A stretch of DNA of 64,000 nucleotides from Ophiura sarsii. Its lineage: Eukaryota; Echinodermata; Ophiuroidea; Amphilepidida; Ophiuridae. The first letter of the stretch is position 1; every line of letters begins with the position of its first letter. Below are positions 47,716 through 59,963 of the stretch, one piece after another. A program made the translations under genes and the position numbers. The notes under the pieces are model-generated. The model was not told where the DNA came from, ran no database searches, and was given only the letters and a program-made list of their open reading frames with translations. The DNA is taken from assembly GCA_035610835.1 (NCBI GenBank), contig CM069459.1, forward strand, positions 27,051,570-27,115,569, read 5' to 3'.

Positions 47716-49119
47716 ATGCTAAACAAATTAGAACTAAAGCTTCTATTTACATCGGTATAGATACATAGTCGCATATATATCGAACTTGATGGCCGTGAAT
47801 CGCTATTGCTTCCAGGTAACTTTTGTATTAACACAGGTTGGCAGTTTGTTGACCATTTTCCAGGTAATATTACACCCCGATAGCTCCGATTGATTTTGAG
47901 AAGAAAAAATAACCGTCATATATGTGTCTGTTATTAGAAATTACAAGTGAAGACAGACAGTATGTAACTTGGTTTCGTTAATGCGATATTATATGCATGA
48001 AGGAGTACTAAGTATTGCAGTTGCAACAATAATGCCGTCCACCTAACATCTTGAATCGGAACATGTCACTACACAATTAAGCTGAATATGAGGCATTTTA
48101 TTGTCTTTAGAAGTAATACGGAAACACTTGTAGGGGCCACTTTCGGATTTTGAGTTTCTAGAGAATGCTCTAAATTTTGAACTCGTATATATTCGATCAG
48201 ATTCAGAGACTGGTTTAAACACTATTTTAACAGTGTCATCTTGAGACTTCGTCCGATAGTATTAGGAATAAGGTAGTTATGAACGTTATCGAAAATCAAA
48301 TTAAATTCCCTCTCTTTTCCCAAAGGACAAAGGCATCTAAATATAGACACACATTTGAGTAATATTTATGATATTTTTCTTTTTGAAAAATAAGGTTTCT
48401 TTTCTATGAGATTAATACCTCCTCTGTTCCCAAAAGACACAGTCATCTAAGTATAGACAGATATTTGCATAATATTTACAATATTTCCCACTTTGACGGA
48501 TAAGATTCCTTTTCAGTGAGGATTATATTACTTCCCTCAATACTTTCCATTACCCTATTTAATATTTGAGATAACATTAGAACTATTAGCACTGCGAGAA
48601 ATTATACCACACAGTGCTTTCAGTTGCGACTAAGCATTGGCTACCTCGTGAAGATACATCTGGAAATTAGAAGAATATACTGTATTATTAAAATACATTT
48701 TTTTAGTTTTGAGTTCAATTATATAAGCATACCACCAAATAATCTCCTTAATATGTTTTTCTTTGCTTAAGAGATCATATTTAAGTCCGATTTTCTCAGC
48801 GAACAATCGACTGGTATTTTCAAATTATTGTTTTCTTTGAAGATATGGATGTCTTCTATGAAATAACAACCCAACAACATACATTTGTTGGGGTTGACCT
48901 GCATTTGTTTCCGCGACTGGACGTCGAAGACTACTCCACGGTGGGAATTGCTGTCTGCTAGCTATTTTCAGTGCATTTGTTCTAGAAAGAGGTGGAACAG
49001 GAGAAGTTGTATCAGAGAAAACATGGGTTATTTAGTCATCTGTTGAGGTTATAGTCTACAAATCACAAATAACACAACTTTTATCCATATTAAGAGCAAT
49101 TTATACCTTTTCTTGGGGA

Positions 49120-49215
49120 AAATGTACTTTAGGTCCCAGATTCTGGAATGTACTAGTATCTTCATATACCGGAACACCCAGTATCGTTCGATACTGGTAC
49201 AAAGCCAGTGTTCCA
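49120..49215. repeat. Truncated palindromic array at inversion edge
   Basis: Starts with the array left edge (AAAATGTACTTTAGGTCCCA) and runs through one full palindrome CCCAGTATCGTTCGATACTGG. It then stops inside the next one at TTCCAGTATT (49210-49219). In A the sequence continues CGGCCGATACTGG. This is the proximal inversion breakpoint. Confidence 0.8.
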
Positions 49216-49479
49216 GTATTGCATGAAAAATAGAGGAAAACACGGGTGTTATAAAGTATATTCCAGTGAAATTAGTTAACACCTCCAAAAACTGCAAAAA
49301 CGCTCGAATTTGGCTCAAAAATGTCACTAGACTCGCGCGATATTGTACTGCCACGTAATAACGTGGTAACGCCAACGCGTCGCGTGCATGTATGCGCAAG
49401 GTCAAGATTCCGCGGCAGTATACGCATCATGCGCCGTATGGTCGGGCAAATCGATATAAACCCCACGGGAAATAGTTTA

Positions 49480-49779
49480 GATAGGCCTATGGGTTAGATA
49501 GTGATGCGGTGGTATAAACACCGTTTCGTGGGGTTAATATAGCAACCTGGTTTGGGGAGGGGATTACTATGATGTAAGATGGTATAAGCCATGTATGGGG
49601 TTAATAAAGTAGTGGTTATGATAGGCATGGGGTTATAATTATAGTGATGTGGTATAAGTTATAACTACCGTCGGGAGTGGGGGCGGTTATAAGGCAACCT
49701 GGTTTGGGTTTTGTGATGAGTTTAGTGATGGATTTTTAGTGGGTGAATGACGTAAGGTGGTATAAGCCATTATAAGCCA

Positions 49780-49812
<33 letters not shown>

Positions 49813-50330
49813 CGTAATGAAGTAATGTGGTTTGAGAGGTATATGGTTAATAAAGGTATGTGGCATAACCAATAGATTTATCAAAAAATGGGTATAACGC
49901 ATAGGAGGACCACGAGGTAATGCAATAATGTGGTTTCTTTTTAAGCCATGTAGGGGGTTAATAATGGTTTAGAATAGGTCTTGAGTTATAATTATAGTGA
50001 TGTGGTATAAGTTATAGAAAACCGTCGGGTGGGTGGGGGTTATAAAACAACCTGGTTTTTGTTTATTTTGGGTATATTTGGGGGTGGGGGTAGGGGGTTA
50101 ATGAAGTAAGGTGGCATAAATCACTGGGCCGGGGTTAATACAGTAATGGGTTTGGGAGGTAGATGGTCAATACATTTACATAGCTTAACCAATAGAGTGA
50201 TGTTTATGTGGGGATAACGCATGGGAGTGCCACGAGGTAATGAAATTATGCATTTTTTTATAAGAATAACCCATGGGATATAGCTTTGGGAAGGGTGTCA
50301 ATAAAGTATGATATAAGCCACGGAGCAAGG
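49480..50330. repeat. Inverted copy of degenerate 300-bp tandem repeat
   Basis: Reverse-complement relative of 19990-21200 with more internal change. It contains an uninterrupted run of 32 G (49781-49812) where the partner has only CCCCCTGCCCCGTGG. The frame 49687-49902 (with polyproline from this run) is an artefact. Confidence 0.75.
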
Positions 50331-53300
50331 CTGTAATGGGAAGAATATCAACGGAATTGAAGGGAGAAATTATATGCGATGGGATAACAGGAGGTGACTC
50401 GGGTTAACTCATGAACTAAAGTTACAACTAATTTGCTCTCATTTACTCTCATTTGCTCATCTGGCGGGACCGCTAGTGTATGTAATATGTATATATTATC
50501 TGCGCTGTGATTGGCCAATAATAATAAACAGTTAGCGACGGCGATGTGAACCGTAGCTAGGAATTGGTTCAGATTACGCAACACATTATTACAACTTTGA
50601 TTGACAGGTAACTATAAAGGGGAATCCCCCGATAATCCGCAACGCTAAAACTTTGTTTCAATGTACTATATGTCATTAGTATAACGACCTTTTGTTACCC
50701 AGGTGCATTTACAATACCCTTTGACAAGTTCATCACAGTGAAATAGCCTGTAATTTGAATTTGACCTACGTTTGTAAGGGTTTCTTTGCTAATAAATGAC
50801 TAAATAAAGTTTCAAGCTTGAGAAGACATAACGATTGAAATTGTTCTTTGACTAGTGTGACATAATCGCTGATTTCTTTGAAACTACCAGGGTAAAGGCG
50901 TGTTCATATTCCAATCGTTACGCATCGGCCGAGATGTCGGCGGATAAAAGTTGACGTTGTTTCAACTCGTGAACCGATATCCCTCTACGTCGACTGATGC
51001 GCAACGGCGGGAGTATGAACGCGATGTTAATCGAATGCTCACAACATGCACAGTAAAGCAAATAAATGGTTCAAATGTTTCTGAAATTCGCGAGTATTCT
51101 TAGGACATCTAAGTGTTATTTGCAGCGTAAATGCATCCACCGTTTACAAACACGTATTAACCTAGATATAAATGTTATGATGTTCTGAACACGATTTGTC
51201 TACATGACTGCCATTCACTCGTCTCCAATGGGCAAACTCAATTTGTAGGAATAATTAGAAGAGCGGACGATGTTCAAGTATTAGCACCAGTCACTGTATG
51301 GCATCGGTGACAATAGGGTAATGAACTGTAATGCAACCATGGGGTTTCGATTACCCTTACACTAGTTAGAACCTTTTAAAGCAGCCTGGACATTTCTTTA
51401 AACGTAATACATAAACATTTTGGTGAAAACCTCACTGAATCTTTACCTTATTGGTTAAGATTAGATATAATGATTTGTAGAGCGCTTGGCCAGCTGGTTA
51501 CTAAAAAATGGGTTTAGATCATATTATATCGGAAAGTACTTGAAAAAAGCTTGGTGAATTGTGAAAAGTAGTCGCATAATGACCAGAAAGTATTATTTGT
51601 GCGCCAAAATGAAATGGGCAGCTGTTTTAGTACAACGAAACGTTGTTAATTGCACAGTTATAATACATTTGCGTCATACATTTCAAATGAAACTGTGTTA
51701 ATCTGTAAAACTACTTCCTTACGTCACTTTGCTAAAATAGTGTGCGTTCTTTCTGATTCACCCTCTCTGAAACAACTATCTAAATAGACATCTAACTGTC
51801 ACAGGCTTCCCTTGATACCAACCTAAGGAAGCGTGTTGAGTGGACAGGCGTGATATTTGTGTCTGACACTAAAGTGTACGGATTGCAAGTGCAATGTTAT
51901 CTCAGTTAATCTGCGATAAGTGTCTCTTCGTAAGGGGGATAATTACAACTATCGTAGGACGATCTAATGATAGATTATTTCTAATAAATCGTACGAAAAT
52001 ATTGACATGCTTTATAAATCTAATTCTAGTTAATGGATGTTTATGTTCTAGTAAGATATTGATATAATGTTTTTGTTTTTTTTATCCAACGGATGTTTCA
52101 AATTTCTTTTTCATGGATGTTAACCATCTTTTTATCGCAAAATCAATTGCGTTAAAGGCTAGATTCGGGAAGCCAGCACTGTAATCGTTCATTTCGTGAA
52201 GACTTATTTGCTGCCCCTGTAACTATCTATATATATTCTGAGACACACGTAATGAAATAGGAATAGTCTTAAAAATGTAAAAAAATCAAAAATGTGATAA
52301 AGTATAGAAAAAATATTTGTAGGACACCCTGTATGAGCAAATATCTAACTGGTGACACAGGTTTTCCCTCGTGTCATTTAAAGGAAGCGTGGTGAGTGGA
52401 CAAGCGTGTTATTTATGGATGATTATTATGTTTGACGTCTACTTGGCACTAAATTGTACTGATTGCAACTGTCACTTTTACCTCATGAATTCTGCGATAT
52501 GTACCTTTTTAGTAGGCGTAAAAATACAACAACAAAAACACATCGACACTATCGGGGCTTTATTAAATTTGTATGTTGACCTTTTCATCCATTATGTGTA
52601 AAAAAGCCCATTTCATCATAAATAGTTGCATTGGTCTTATTTCAGTTGCCGTTGGTGTGAATACATGTAGTGTTTATCGGAAAAGTATTTGGTAAAGATC
52701 ATCATTGATATAGTTATATATGTCATGAGCGTTATTATTCTTGCGTACTAGTTTTGCAACACCGCCTAAATAGACTAATGTTTACTGACTGTTATCAAGT
52801 TTTCGGGTTGAAAATGATTTGTAATAATATATGAGAAGAAAAAAATTAGAAACAAAATATAGCCTTGAAACGAGTTGGCCATGCCACTGACACTTACATC
52901 TGCAATTAAATTCCATTCATTTAAGTAACGGATGTACCATATCCGTGTCAATTCAATACCATCGAATCCCGCGGGCTATTTTAGAACTAACTCGCATGTC
53001 GCGCGTGAAACCATATACCCGATTGGAGTGAAATGAAGCAGCAGTGTCACCTAATTATTTCAAACAAGAGGAAGACGATGTCCAATTTAGATTATTGAAT
53101 TGCCAATTGATCCGTGTGTGTCCTTGGAGACGAATCGGAGACGATTCGGTTGCAAACATCAGACAAAACCAGTATCACGCATGGCATTGTTTATTTCATA
53201 ATTATGTAGGTTAAATCAAGCGCTAGAGCGTTTGGATCGTTCGGTGATCAAATACGGCAAGTGCTAAACAAGACATTTGCCTCAGACGAAGTATCCTTTC

Positions 53301-53701
53301 ACAGAAATTTATGAAAGTGTATACAAGTATTTGTTTAATCCCATATTGTTATCTTTCAATATAGAAATTTCATTTCATTTTTATTCTTATACCAATATTC
53401 ATAAGCCTAAGTCCATGTCAATTTCTTTTTCCAAGCATCTATTGAGACGATCAAATAACACAATATCTTCAAAATACTTATGACAAAATACGGAGTTCAC
53501 TCAGCTCAGATACCCAGATGTATTCCAGCCACACTATAATACTAACGAGCGTAGATTAAGTTTTCATGGTACAATCTTGAAGATCCCACACCACCAAATA
53601 ACGATGTGGCTATACCGCCCATCCCCAGTGTGTTTTATTTCAAATAAGACCCTCCTGTATCATTAATGTTAATGTACAGAAAAGAGAAAAAGTGTACTTT
53701 A

Positions 53702-55428
53702 TGGTCATGTTTTTTATACTGGGTACAATTTGTGTTACATGTCCCTTTTTCCATAAATTAGGTTCCTTTTTCAGTTTATGCATTATATCTGAAAAAGTTT
53801 ACATTTAAAGTTGGTAAAAGTATACATATTCTGAAAGCATATACTGTAACGGATGCAAATAGCATACAATCAAGTTGATTATACAGGGTGGTCCGAAATT
53901 GTACAGGGTGTAACAAGCAAAATCTTCTTAAAAAAGAAGGGTTACAATAATTACTTCCACTATGTATATGAAGTGATGAGAGAAAAGTTCAGTACAGATT
54001 TAAAGTAGTTTAATAAAATACCCATCCAGACATATGCAAATTAAATTTCATTACGAATCTGAAATTCTACATACAGGGTGTCTACAAATTTGTTTATTTA
54101 GTTCCAGAAAAATGCTTCTATTACTACATACATACAAAGACTAGTATTTTAACAAAATTCAAGTAGATTTCAAATAAAAATGCATCAATTACATGTACAA
54201 GAACATTGATTGATTTTAAAAGTCACCCTTTTCTAACATATAGGGTGTTTAAAACATTAATTTATAGGTATACATGATTATCCACAACTCATTAAATTGA
54301 ATGAATTTATATTTGCATCTGAAACATGATTTTACATTCCAATTTGATGTGGCAAATGCTTAAAGTGGTATGAGTTTCAAATAATGTTCAATAAAAAGGG
54401 GCCCTTTAACTACAGGGTGACTCAAATTTTCCCAATGGCACATGTTTAGTGGCATACAATTAATTGCGTTCATTCTTCTTGTACCTTCATGATGTGCAAA
54501 GCACATTCAAATGAACAAATTAGGTTAGTTTCCATAATATTTGAACCCAGTATTCAAATGTCAAGAGTCTGATTTAAGTTTGAAATATAATTGTTTTCGT
54601 TTTAAGTTGTATTCAACATATAGGGTGATCCAATGTTGATTGGCAAACTGCTTATGCTGGTCATCCTATACTAGGTCAGGTCAGTTGCATTCCTAAGAAT
54701 TTAATCATTCTCCTGAGTTTACAAGCTTGATGAAAACCAGCAGTTTTTTACTTATTTGGTAACACAGTTAAAAACAAGTACTAACACCACACTTAAACGC
54801 ATTTAACAAAATGTGCTAATTAACATCCAGACAATACAGAATACATGAGGTTAATTACATATCTTCTTTTAATTTTTAATTAAATAGTTAAATTTATTTA
54901 TTCAAAAGGGTACCTCAACCTTTCTATATTTTTAAAATGGACAGTTTGTATACATTTGCAAACTGCGACCAACTTACGTTTCTTAACATTTTTTTGAGCT
55001 TCTTATTTAATGCTAATTAATGATTCCTTAATTAACTAATTATATTTTTAATTCAAATATACTTCAATAATGTTATGTTTTCAATATAGAATTGTACCAA
55101 GAGTGAAACCAGTGCATTTTATGTTTGCCCAATGTATATTGCACCATACTTGTTCAACTATGCACTCCTCCTCCTCCACATACTCCTCCTCCACATACTC
55201 CTCCACCCCTGACTAATTAGGTTTAACGAACTATTGTAATTAACAGAACCATGGTAGTTTATATTTTTCTTTTTAAAATAAAGGCAAAATACTTTCTCAT
55301 CAAAATAAGACCACATTTAAGTATGTGTGATAAAGAATAGCCAAAATATATGCATGCAAAGTAATAATATGTAGTGCAAATGTAACAGATCCACCTTTTT
55401 TGGGTACCCAGTATAAAAAACATGACCA
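53702..55428. mobile_element. 1.73-kb element with 25-bp inverted ends
   Basis: The termini are exact inverted repeats of 25 bp, starting TGGTCATGTTTTTTATACTG. The partner sequence (near 16590) is uninterrupted there, except that it has TGAGATA between the flanks, so an exact target duplication cannot be read. The interior is AT-rich and non-coding. It carries ACAGGGTG-type phrases near 53883, 53903, 54073, 54240, 54412 and 54621, mostly ~170 bp apart, and a CTCCTCCACATA minisatellite at about 55165-55212. No transposase. Superfamily unknown. Confidence 0.8.
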
Positions 55429-55708
55429 GATACTGGTATACCGGTATCGTTCAATACTGGAACATTAAAAGTGCGAGTATCGGTCGGTACTGGTACGATT
55501 TTACTGATCCAGTGTCGGTCAATACTGGAATACAAAATTGTGTTCCTGTATCGATCGATCGATATTGCGATTCTGGTACACGTAATACCAGTGAGATTTG
55601 TCGATTCTGGAGCATAACTATGTTCCGGGATCGCCCGATACTGGCACATAGAAAAAAATTCAGTATCGGGCGATACCGGAACATAGTTATGCTCCAGAAT
55701 CGACAAAT
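55429..55708. repeat. Palindromic array with fold-back duplication
   Basis: The first part (to about 55640) is the inverse of 16350-16590. From about 55636 the sequence turns round and reads forward like 16349-16429. As a result 55592-55640 and 55656-55708 are inverted copies (stem ~50 bp, loop ~15 bp). It ends at a run of 14 C (55709-55722). The frames of 107-135 codons here translate the repeat. Confidence 0.85.
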
Positions 55709-55722
55709 CCCCCCCCCCCCCC

Positions 55723-57656
55723 ACCCACGCACCCCAACTCTAACCTTAGGTATCGATTTTACGAACTGAGACAATTAAAGACCCGGGTTTGAATTGGCGG
55801 ATCGCATTCCGGGGGACCTTGAGGATGGCCAGAAGGCAGTCAACAGTCTTGCCATATGACTTGCCACATATGTTGACTTTCAGCCCCCATTGGCCTAATT
55901 TTTAAAACTAAAATCTGCTCTAGTGATTCTATATTTTGACTTTCTTTTCGAAATTTGAACTTTTGATTTGACAAAATCTGAAATAGAAAAATATCACTAG
56001 TTTTTATAACAAATTGCAGTTCAAAGCCTGAATTCCTTAACACAACCACAGTCAAAAGTCACTGTTTGGGCTTCTAGTTCCACATAGCAAATTATCCAAG
56101 GAATGATACCAAGCCAGGAGCTTGGGCAAGAGCTTGAAAGGTGGTGTGAAATGGTTTAGGAGGGGAAGATTTATTACCAAATAGTCTCAAACTTTTAAGT
56201 GGATGAATCGTTATAAATACGGATTGGAGATGCTTCAATTGATCAATGCAGCCCATCTGTTCCACTTCATCATGCGTGTTCAAAATCAAAGAGTAAACAT
56301 TAATACGTCCCATTGGTTCATTTTTTCCGGTGTAGCGTTCTTAAATGTTGACCGATATTCACGAATGTCTCAATGTCTCTAATTGAAGAAAATGTATTTT
56401 TCCATAATTCTGTAATTTAGAATTTTTAAATTTCAAGCTATGAATGTATTTATACCTGGTACTTTGTGAAGACTGTAATATGCGATAACGATAATCATTC
56501 TGAGACATGGGAGCATTTTGCCCAGCACCAATAATGCCTATGTTCTTTATACCCAACATATTCTAGAGTAGGTACCCAACACTTCGTATTGGAGAACAAG
56601 GATATGATTGCAATTAGTAGCATACGTGAGCAACGATCGGGTTCTATTTCACAAAATGATGGGCCCTGGCTGTTGAAGACAAACAATCTCCGACGTTGCA
56701 TTTTGGACCATACGACGTTTTCACTGCATTCATTTGCACTAGATCTAACAATAAGAATAATGTATGGTGCAACGCCTAAGATTTTATTGTTGTTATTTTG
56801 TAGCCGCTTAGACCAGCGGGAGGAGAATGCGTGCTCTGTGTAGTACCTACACAGCATAGTGTGGTTAATAAAAATATTGAAGGCTTTTAAAAAAACACCA
56901 CTACATTGTATATCGGATATTTTGGTTTTGAAGCACATAAGTATTTAAAAGAATCCTGGCACCTTTTCACACTGATAATTTTGTTTCAACAACATCTTAA
57001 AAGGAATTTATGCCGCTGGCAACAGACACACAATATATGTTGTTTGTAAAGTAAAAAAGGTGATCCTATCTTTATAGATTATGGATAGTGTCATTTGAAA
57101 GATCCTTATCGTTGTAAGCACTATATAGGCTAATATTAAAACCTTCTTCGCAATAGTTGACCATGAAAATGTTACATTGCAGACGAAGCTGTGAAACTAC
57201 CCATGTAGATAATGCTAACAATCAGTTTGTCCGTTCTTCAACTTTCACTAACTAGAGCACGAAAATGACATTACAAGACGTTGTCGGTACTGTTTTCCGA
57301 ACTAAATCATCTCGTTTTTGAATAAGTGTTGTGTCTATATGAATAGGTATTGTTTAACCATTACATTCCAGTTGCCGGTAAGGTTTGAGCCCAAGTTTGA
57401 TAGGTTGAACTGGCCATGACGCTAGTATTAGTAAGGTCCACCCATGCTGGGAGACATTGAGTGTGGCAGCGGTGGAACTAGAAACAAGCCTGAGGGGCTG
57501 CAGTATTGCCACATGACTTTCCACACGTGGTGATTTTCCGCCCGATTTGGTTAGTTTTAAAACTAAAATCTGCTCTTTGGATAATATAGTGTGATTTTTT
57601 TCTCTCGAAATTTGAACATTTGTTTTTATAAAATATGATATAGCACTAGTTTTTTA
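55723..57656. other. Scrambled non-coding relics, no gene
   Basis: About 55835-56010 and 57490-57660 are diverged copies of one repeat (CTAAAATCTGCTCT, TCGAAATTTGAAC). About 56500-56560 (GAGACATGGGAGCATTTTGC, CCAGCACC) matches 12820-12870. About 56690-56725 matches 13520-13560 in inverse orientation. The 147-codon minus-strand frame 56495-56938 spans both relics in opposite orientations, so it is not a real gene. Confidence 0.55.
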
Positions 57657-57873
57657 GAAAAGGGTTGATGTGATGGCGCTAGATAGACATTCTAGTGAAG
57701 CCATATGTGCCGAACTATGTTATTAGTTTTAATGTGATCTACATCAAAATTACCAAATTGTGAAATATTTTAAAATATAGGCCTACTGCGAATTAAGGTA
57801 AACGGTGTCAGATGGTAGTTAGTTTATATGCCTAAGTATTACTTTGGTGCAAAAATCACAATTCAATGCCCCT
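57657..57873. mobile_element. TTAA-type MITE, left end lost
   Basis: Same element as 21430-21690 (GGGTTGATGTGATGGCGCTA to AGATGGTAGTT). It retains the right end GCCCCT and TTAA (57874-57877) but not the left end. After the next element, module M1 resumes at its own TTAA position, so both copies occupy the same site in M1. Confidence 0.65.
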
Positions 57874-57876
57874 TTA

Positions 57877-58531
57877 ACAGTCAGCTGTAGAACGGGCCCC
57901 GTTTCAATTGAGTGCGCTCTATTTAGTGACGCATTGCCGTTATTTTTTACTCGGCGATTCATCAAGTGACAGAAGTCCGTCGCCCGCCGGAATACGAACA
58001 AAAAACACTTTTCAATACAGGGCGGGCTTGATAACGGGACTGCGTTTTCAAGGGAACGGCCTCACGTCACAGTAATTTCCAAAATTCATAAAAAGCCGGG
58101 TTTTGCCGATTTTGAACAACGAAATAACCCTTTATCACAGAGATAAACGTTACAAAGGCATCACTTTTAAATACTATAGGGCTTATATGTAATGTAAAAA
58201 TTATCACACTTACCCTAAAAATTCTATAGAATGGTGTAATCTCGTCTAGAAAATGGTGGTCTCATCGCAGCAAACCGGTCAAAAAGACATAATTTTAGCT
58301 TGTGCCGTGTGATGTTGGGGTCAAAGGTTAAATTAAATCATCGAACTGGATGTCGCAATGGATCTGGTACCTTATGCTGCCCTCAACTCGATGGATAGTT
58401 ATTTGTATGCAGATAATTGTGGGTAAAAGGCGAAAATTCAATAATTGCGCAAATTGACGGGTGTGCGTTACCTTGGTTTTCGTTTTAGAGCGCCCTCAAT
58501 TGAAATGGGGCCCCGTTCTACATCTGACTGT
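57877..58531. mobile_element. 655-bp element with ~45-bp inverted ends
   Basis: The left end ACAGTCAGCTGTAGAACGGG (then CCCCGTTTCAATTGAGTGCG) is inverted at the right with a few mismatches. TTA lies on both sides (57874-57876 and 58532-58534). It has inserted at the junction between the TTAA MITE and module M1. Non-coding; a TTA duplication would fit PIF/Harbinger, but the ends do not match the other TTA elements here. Confidence 0.7.
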
Positions 58532-58640
58532 TTATAGTAATTGAATTAACAATATTACGATTCCCGTCCGAATATAGAATAATAAAAGATCTTATCGGCA
58601 TGTTTTCTGTTAACTTACAGATCGCTACCTTTACAACTTG
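58532..58640 (+). repeat. Right half of an M1 copy
   Basis: TTATAGTAATTGAATTAAC corresponds to the TTAAGGTAATTGATAAC of M1, followed by CCGTCCGAATATAGAATAAT and an acquired tract. The left half is separated by the two inserted elements. Confidence 0.5.
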
Positions 58641-59876
58641 CAACTTGTGACGTATTACAGGTAATACTTACTGCGATTACATTTAACAGATTAAGGAAAC
58701 ATGAACTCATCTCGTTTGTACATATGGATAGGTTATGAACTCTCTAAATGTAAAAGAGTGAAAACCCCACTCTGAATTCGGAGTGAATCTGTTTCAGCTC
58801 TTTTTGAGCTCTTTTTGAGCTGGAATTCACCCTTTTGAATTCGACCTTAAGCCACTCAAGTGCCCATAAATCCGCCAAACAACATCGTAGCGCAACAAAA
58901 GAGGTGTCAAAATGCGCAGAAGATAACTGTAAACCGAATTAAGTAATTATTTTTTTACATACTATTTCAGGTTCTGATAAATCTGACCATTTGTAAGTGT
59001 TTAGATACTTTATAAATAGATAACCGCTTTTATAATGCCCGAACACAATTGACATCGAAAGACCTTATCGGTGTTATATTATTATATATCATCAGCTCAC
59101 TAATCACCGTCCGAATATAGAATGCAGGTGCTCTCAACCTCGGGCTGGTTTAGCTACTTTACAGCTCAAATCGGGTCTAAAATCAATAACACTCGATCGA
59201 TGAAACTGCTCATGGACATTTGCTTTAAGAAAATTGATTAATTTGCGTTGCAGCGGGAGTTTGCATAAACAAATTTAAATACTAAAGGCTTCTATCTACA
59301 TTGATAGATACATAGACGCATAGACATCGAACTTGACGACTGTAAATCGGTATTGCTTCCAGGTAACTTTGTTATTAACACAGGTTGGCAGTGTGTGTTT
59401 ATGTTGACCATCTTTCAGGTAATATTACAATCCAATATTTACGATTGATTTTGAGAAGAAAAAAATAGTTATCAAATGTGTTTCTCTTGTTAGATATAAT
59501 AAGAGATCTAAAAAGGATATGATAATATTATATGCACCCTATTCAAAAAAAATTTTCAATTGCAATTGCGATCATTATGCAGTCCATCCCCCATCTTAGG
59601 TATTGAAGAAGTAAACTATATACATAATATTAGGCCGAATATGAGTGTGTTGCAAAAATGTCTTTAGAAGCAAATCGGAAATGACTTGTAGCAGCCAATT
59701 TCGGATTTTGCGTTTCTAGAGAATGCTCTAACTTCTGAACTCGTATATATTCTATCAGTGTAATCAGTTTCAGAGACTGGTTCAAAAACTGACTCGGTGT
59801 AGGTAGAATCATTAGGAGTATTCATAGAAATAGTAGGAAGGACGATTTTCTTCAACAAATCAAGGGTGTAAAGTAT
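58641..59876. repeat. Macro-unit 5 body, no gene seen
   Basis: Diverged relative of 14140-15530 (CCAGGTAACTTTGTTATTAA, GGTTGGCAGTGTGTGTTTAT, CAGTTTCAGAGACTGG). Frames of 60 and 96 codons on the minus strand arise in this repeat sequence. At 58798-58822 AGCTCTTTTTG is repeated in tandem. Confidence 0.55.
59030..59290 (+). repeat. Conserved module M1, unit 5
   Basis: Right-hand landmarks are well kept: ACCGTCCGAATATAGAATGC, AGGTGCTC, GCTACTTTACAGCTCAAAT, GAAACTGCTCATGGACATTT, AAAATTGATTAATTTGCG. The GGCTATCGGCGC core is missing. Confidence 0.65.
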
Positions 59877-59884
59877 CTTATACT

Positions 59885-59945
59885 TACATTTACGCGTAAC
59901 TTTCATGCTCACTGAGCACTTCATCAGACTATATTTGACATCTGA
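59885..59945 (-). ncRNA. Hammerhead ribozyme-like motif, left copy
   Basis: On the minus strand CTGATGA (complement of 59921-59927) is intact and stem II GTGCTC-AGT-GAGCAT is fully paired, counting one G-U. GAAA (complement of 59901-59904) is followed by GTTACGCGTA. The C that should follow GAAA is missing, which damages stem III. Stem I partly pairs (TATAGT with AATGTA). Each copy keeps the core element that the other has lost. Confidence 0.5.
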
Positions 59946-59963
59946 CCTTTTCAATGAAATACC

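Larger units (their letters stand above)
29167..49215 (+). repeat. Segmental duplication, copy A'
   Basis: This is the partner of 1253-16350. It is about 5 kb longer, mainly because of a 4.39-kb hairpin element (40825-45210), a ~580-bp insert with a tRNA-like sequence (about 32860-33440), a nested insert in a MITE (about 32190-32500), an ~80-bp segment at 46777-46857 and ~170 bp at 48850-49020. Its left edge abuts the palindrome AGCTTAAGCT (29157-29166). Its right edge stops inside the palindromic array at 49215, where an inverted segment begins. Confidence 0.9.
49276..55640 (-). repeat. Inverted counterpart of 16350-21385
   Basis: It reads as the reverse complement of 21385 down to 16350. 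The inserted element 53702-55428 interrupts it. It lacks the 401-bp MITE found at 20673-21073 in the other copy, and the empty site is intact at about 49638-49660. About 60 bp of unassigned sequence (49216-49275) separates it from the end of copy A'. The other end lies in a palindromic array near 55640. Confidence 0.85.

Noticed and set aside
49687..49902. Frame with a polyproline stretch
   Set aside because: Caused by the 32-base G run; the inverted partner has no such frame.
55317..55774. Overlapping frames of 107-135 codons on both strands
   Set aside because: The recurring YRPIL / IGRYR / RYWYT peptides are translations of the CCAGTATCG palindrome array, and equally long frames occur on both strands.
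55775..55800. GGGTTTGAATTGGC as a Pol III B box
   Set aside because: No A box at the required distance and no tRNA-like fold.
56495..56938. 147-codon minus-strand open frame, among the longest in the window
   Set aside because: It crosses two pieces that match non-coding macro-unit sequence at 12820 and 13520, one forward and one inverted. It has no domain and no conserved frame.
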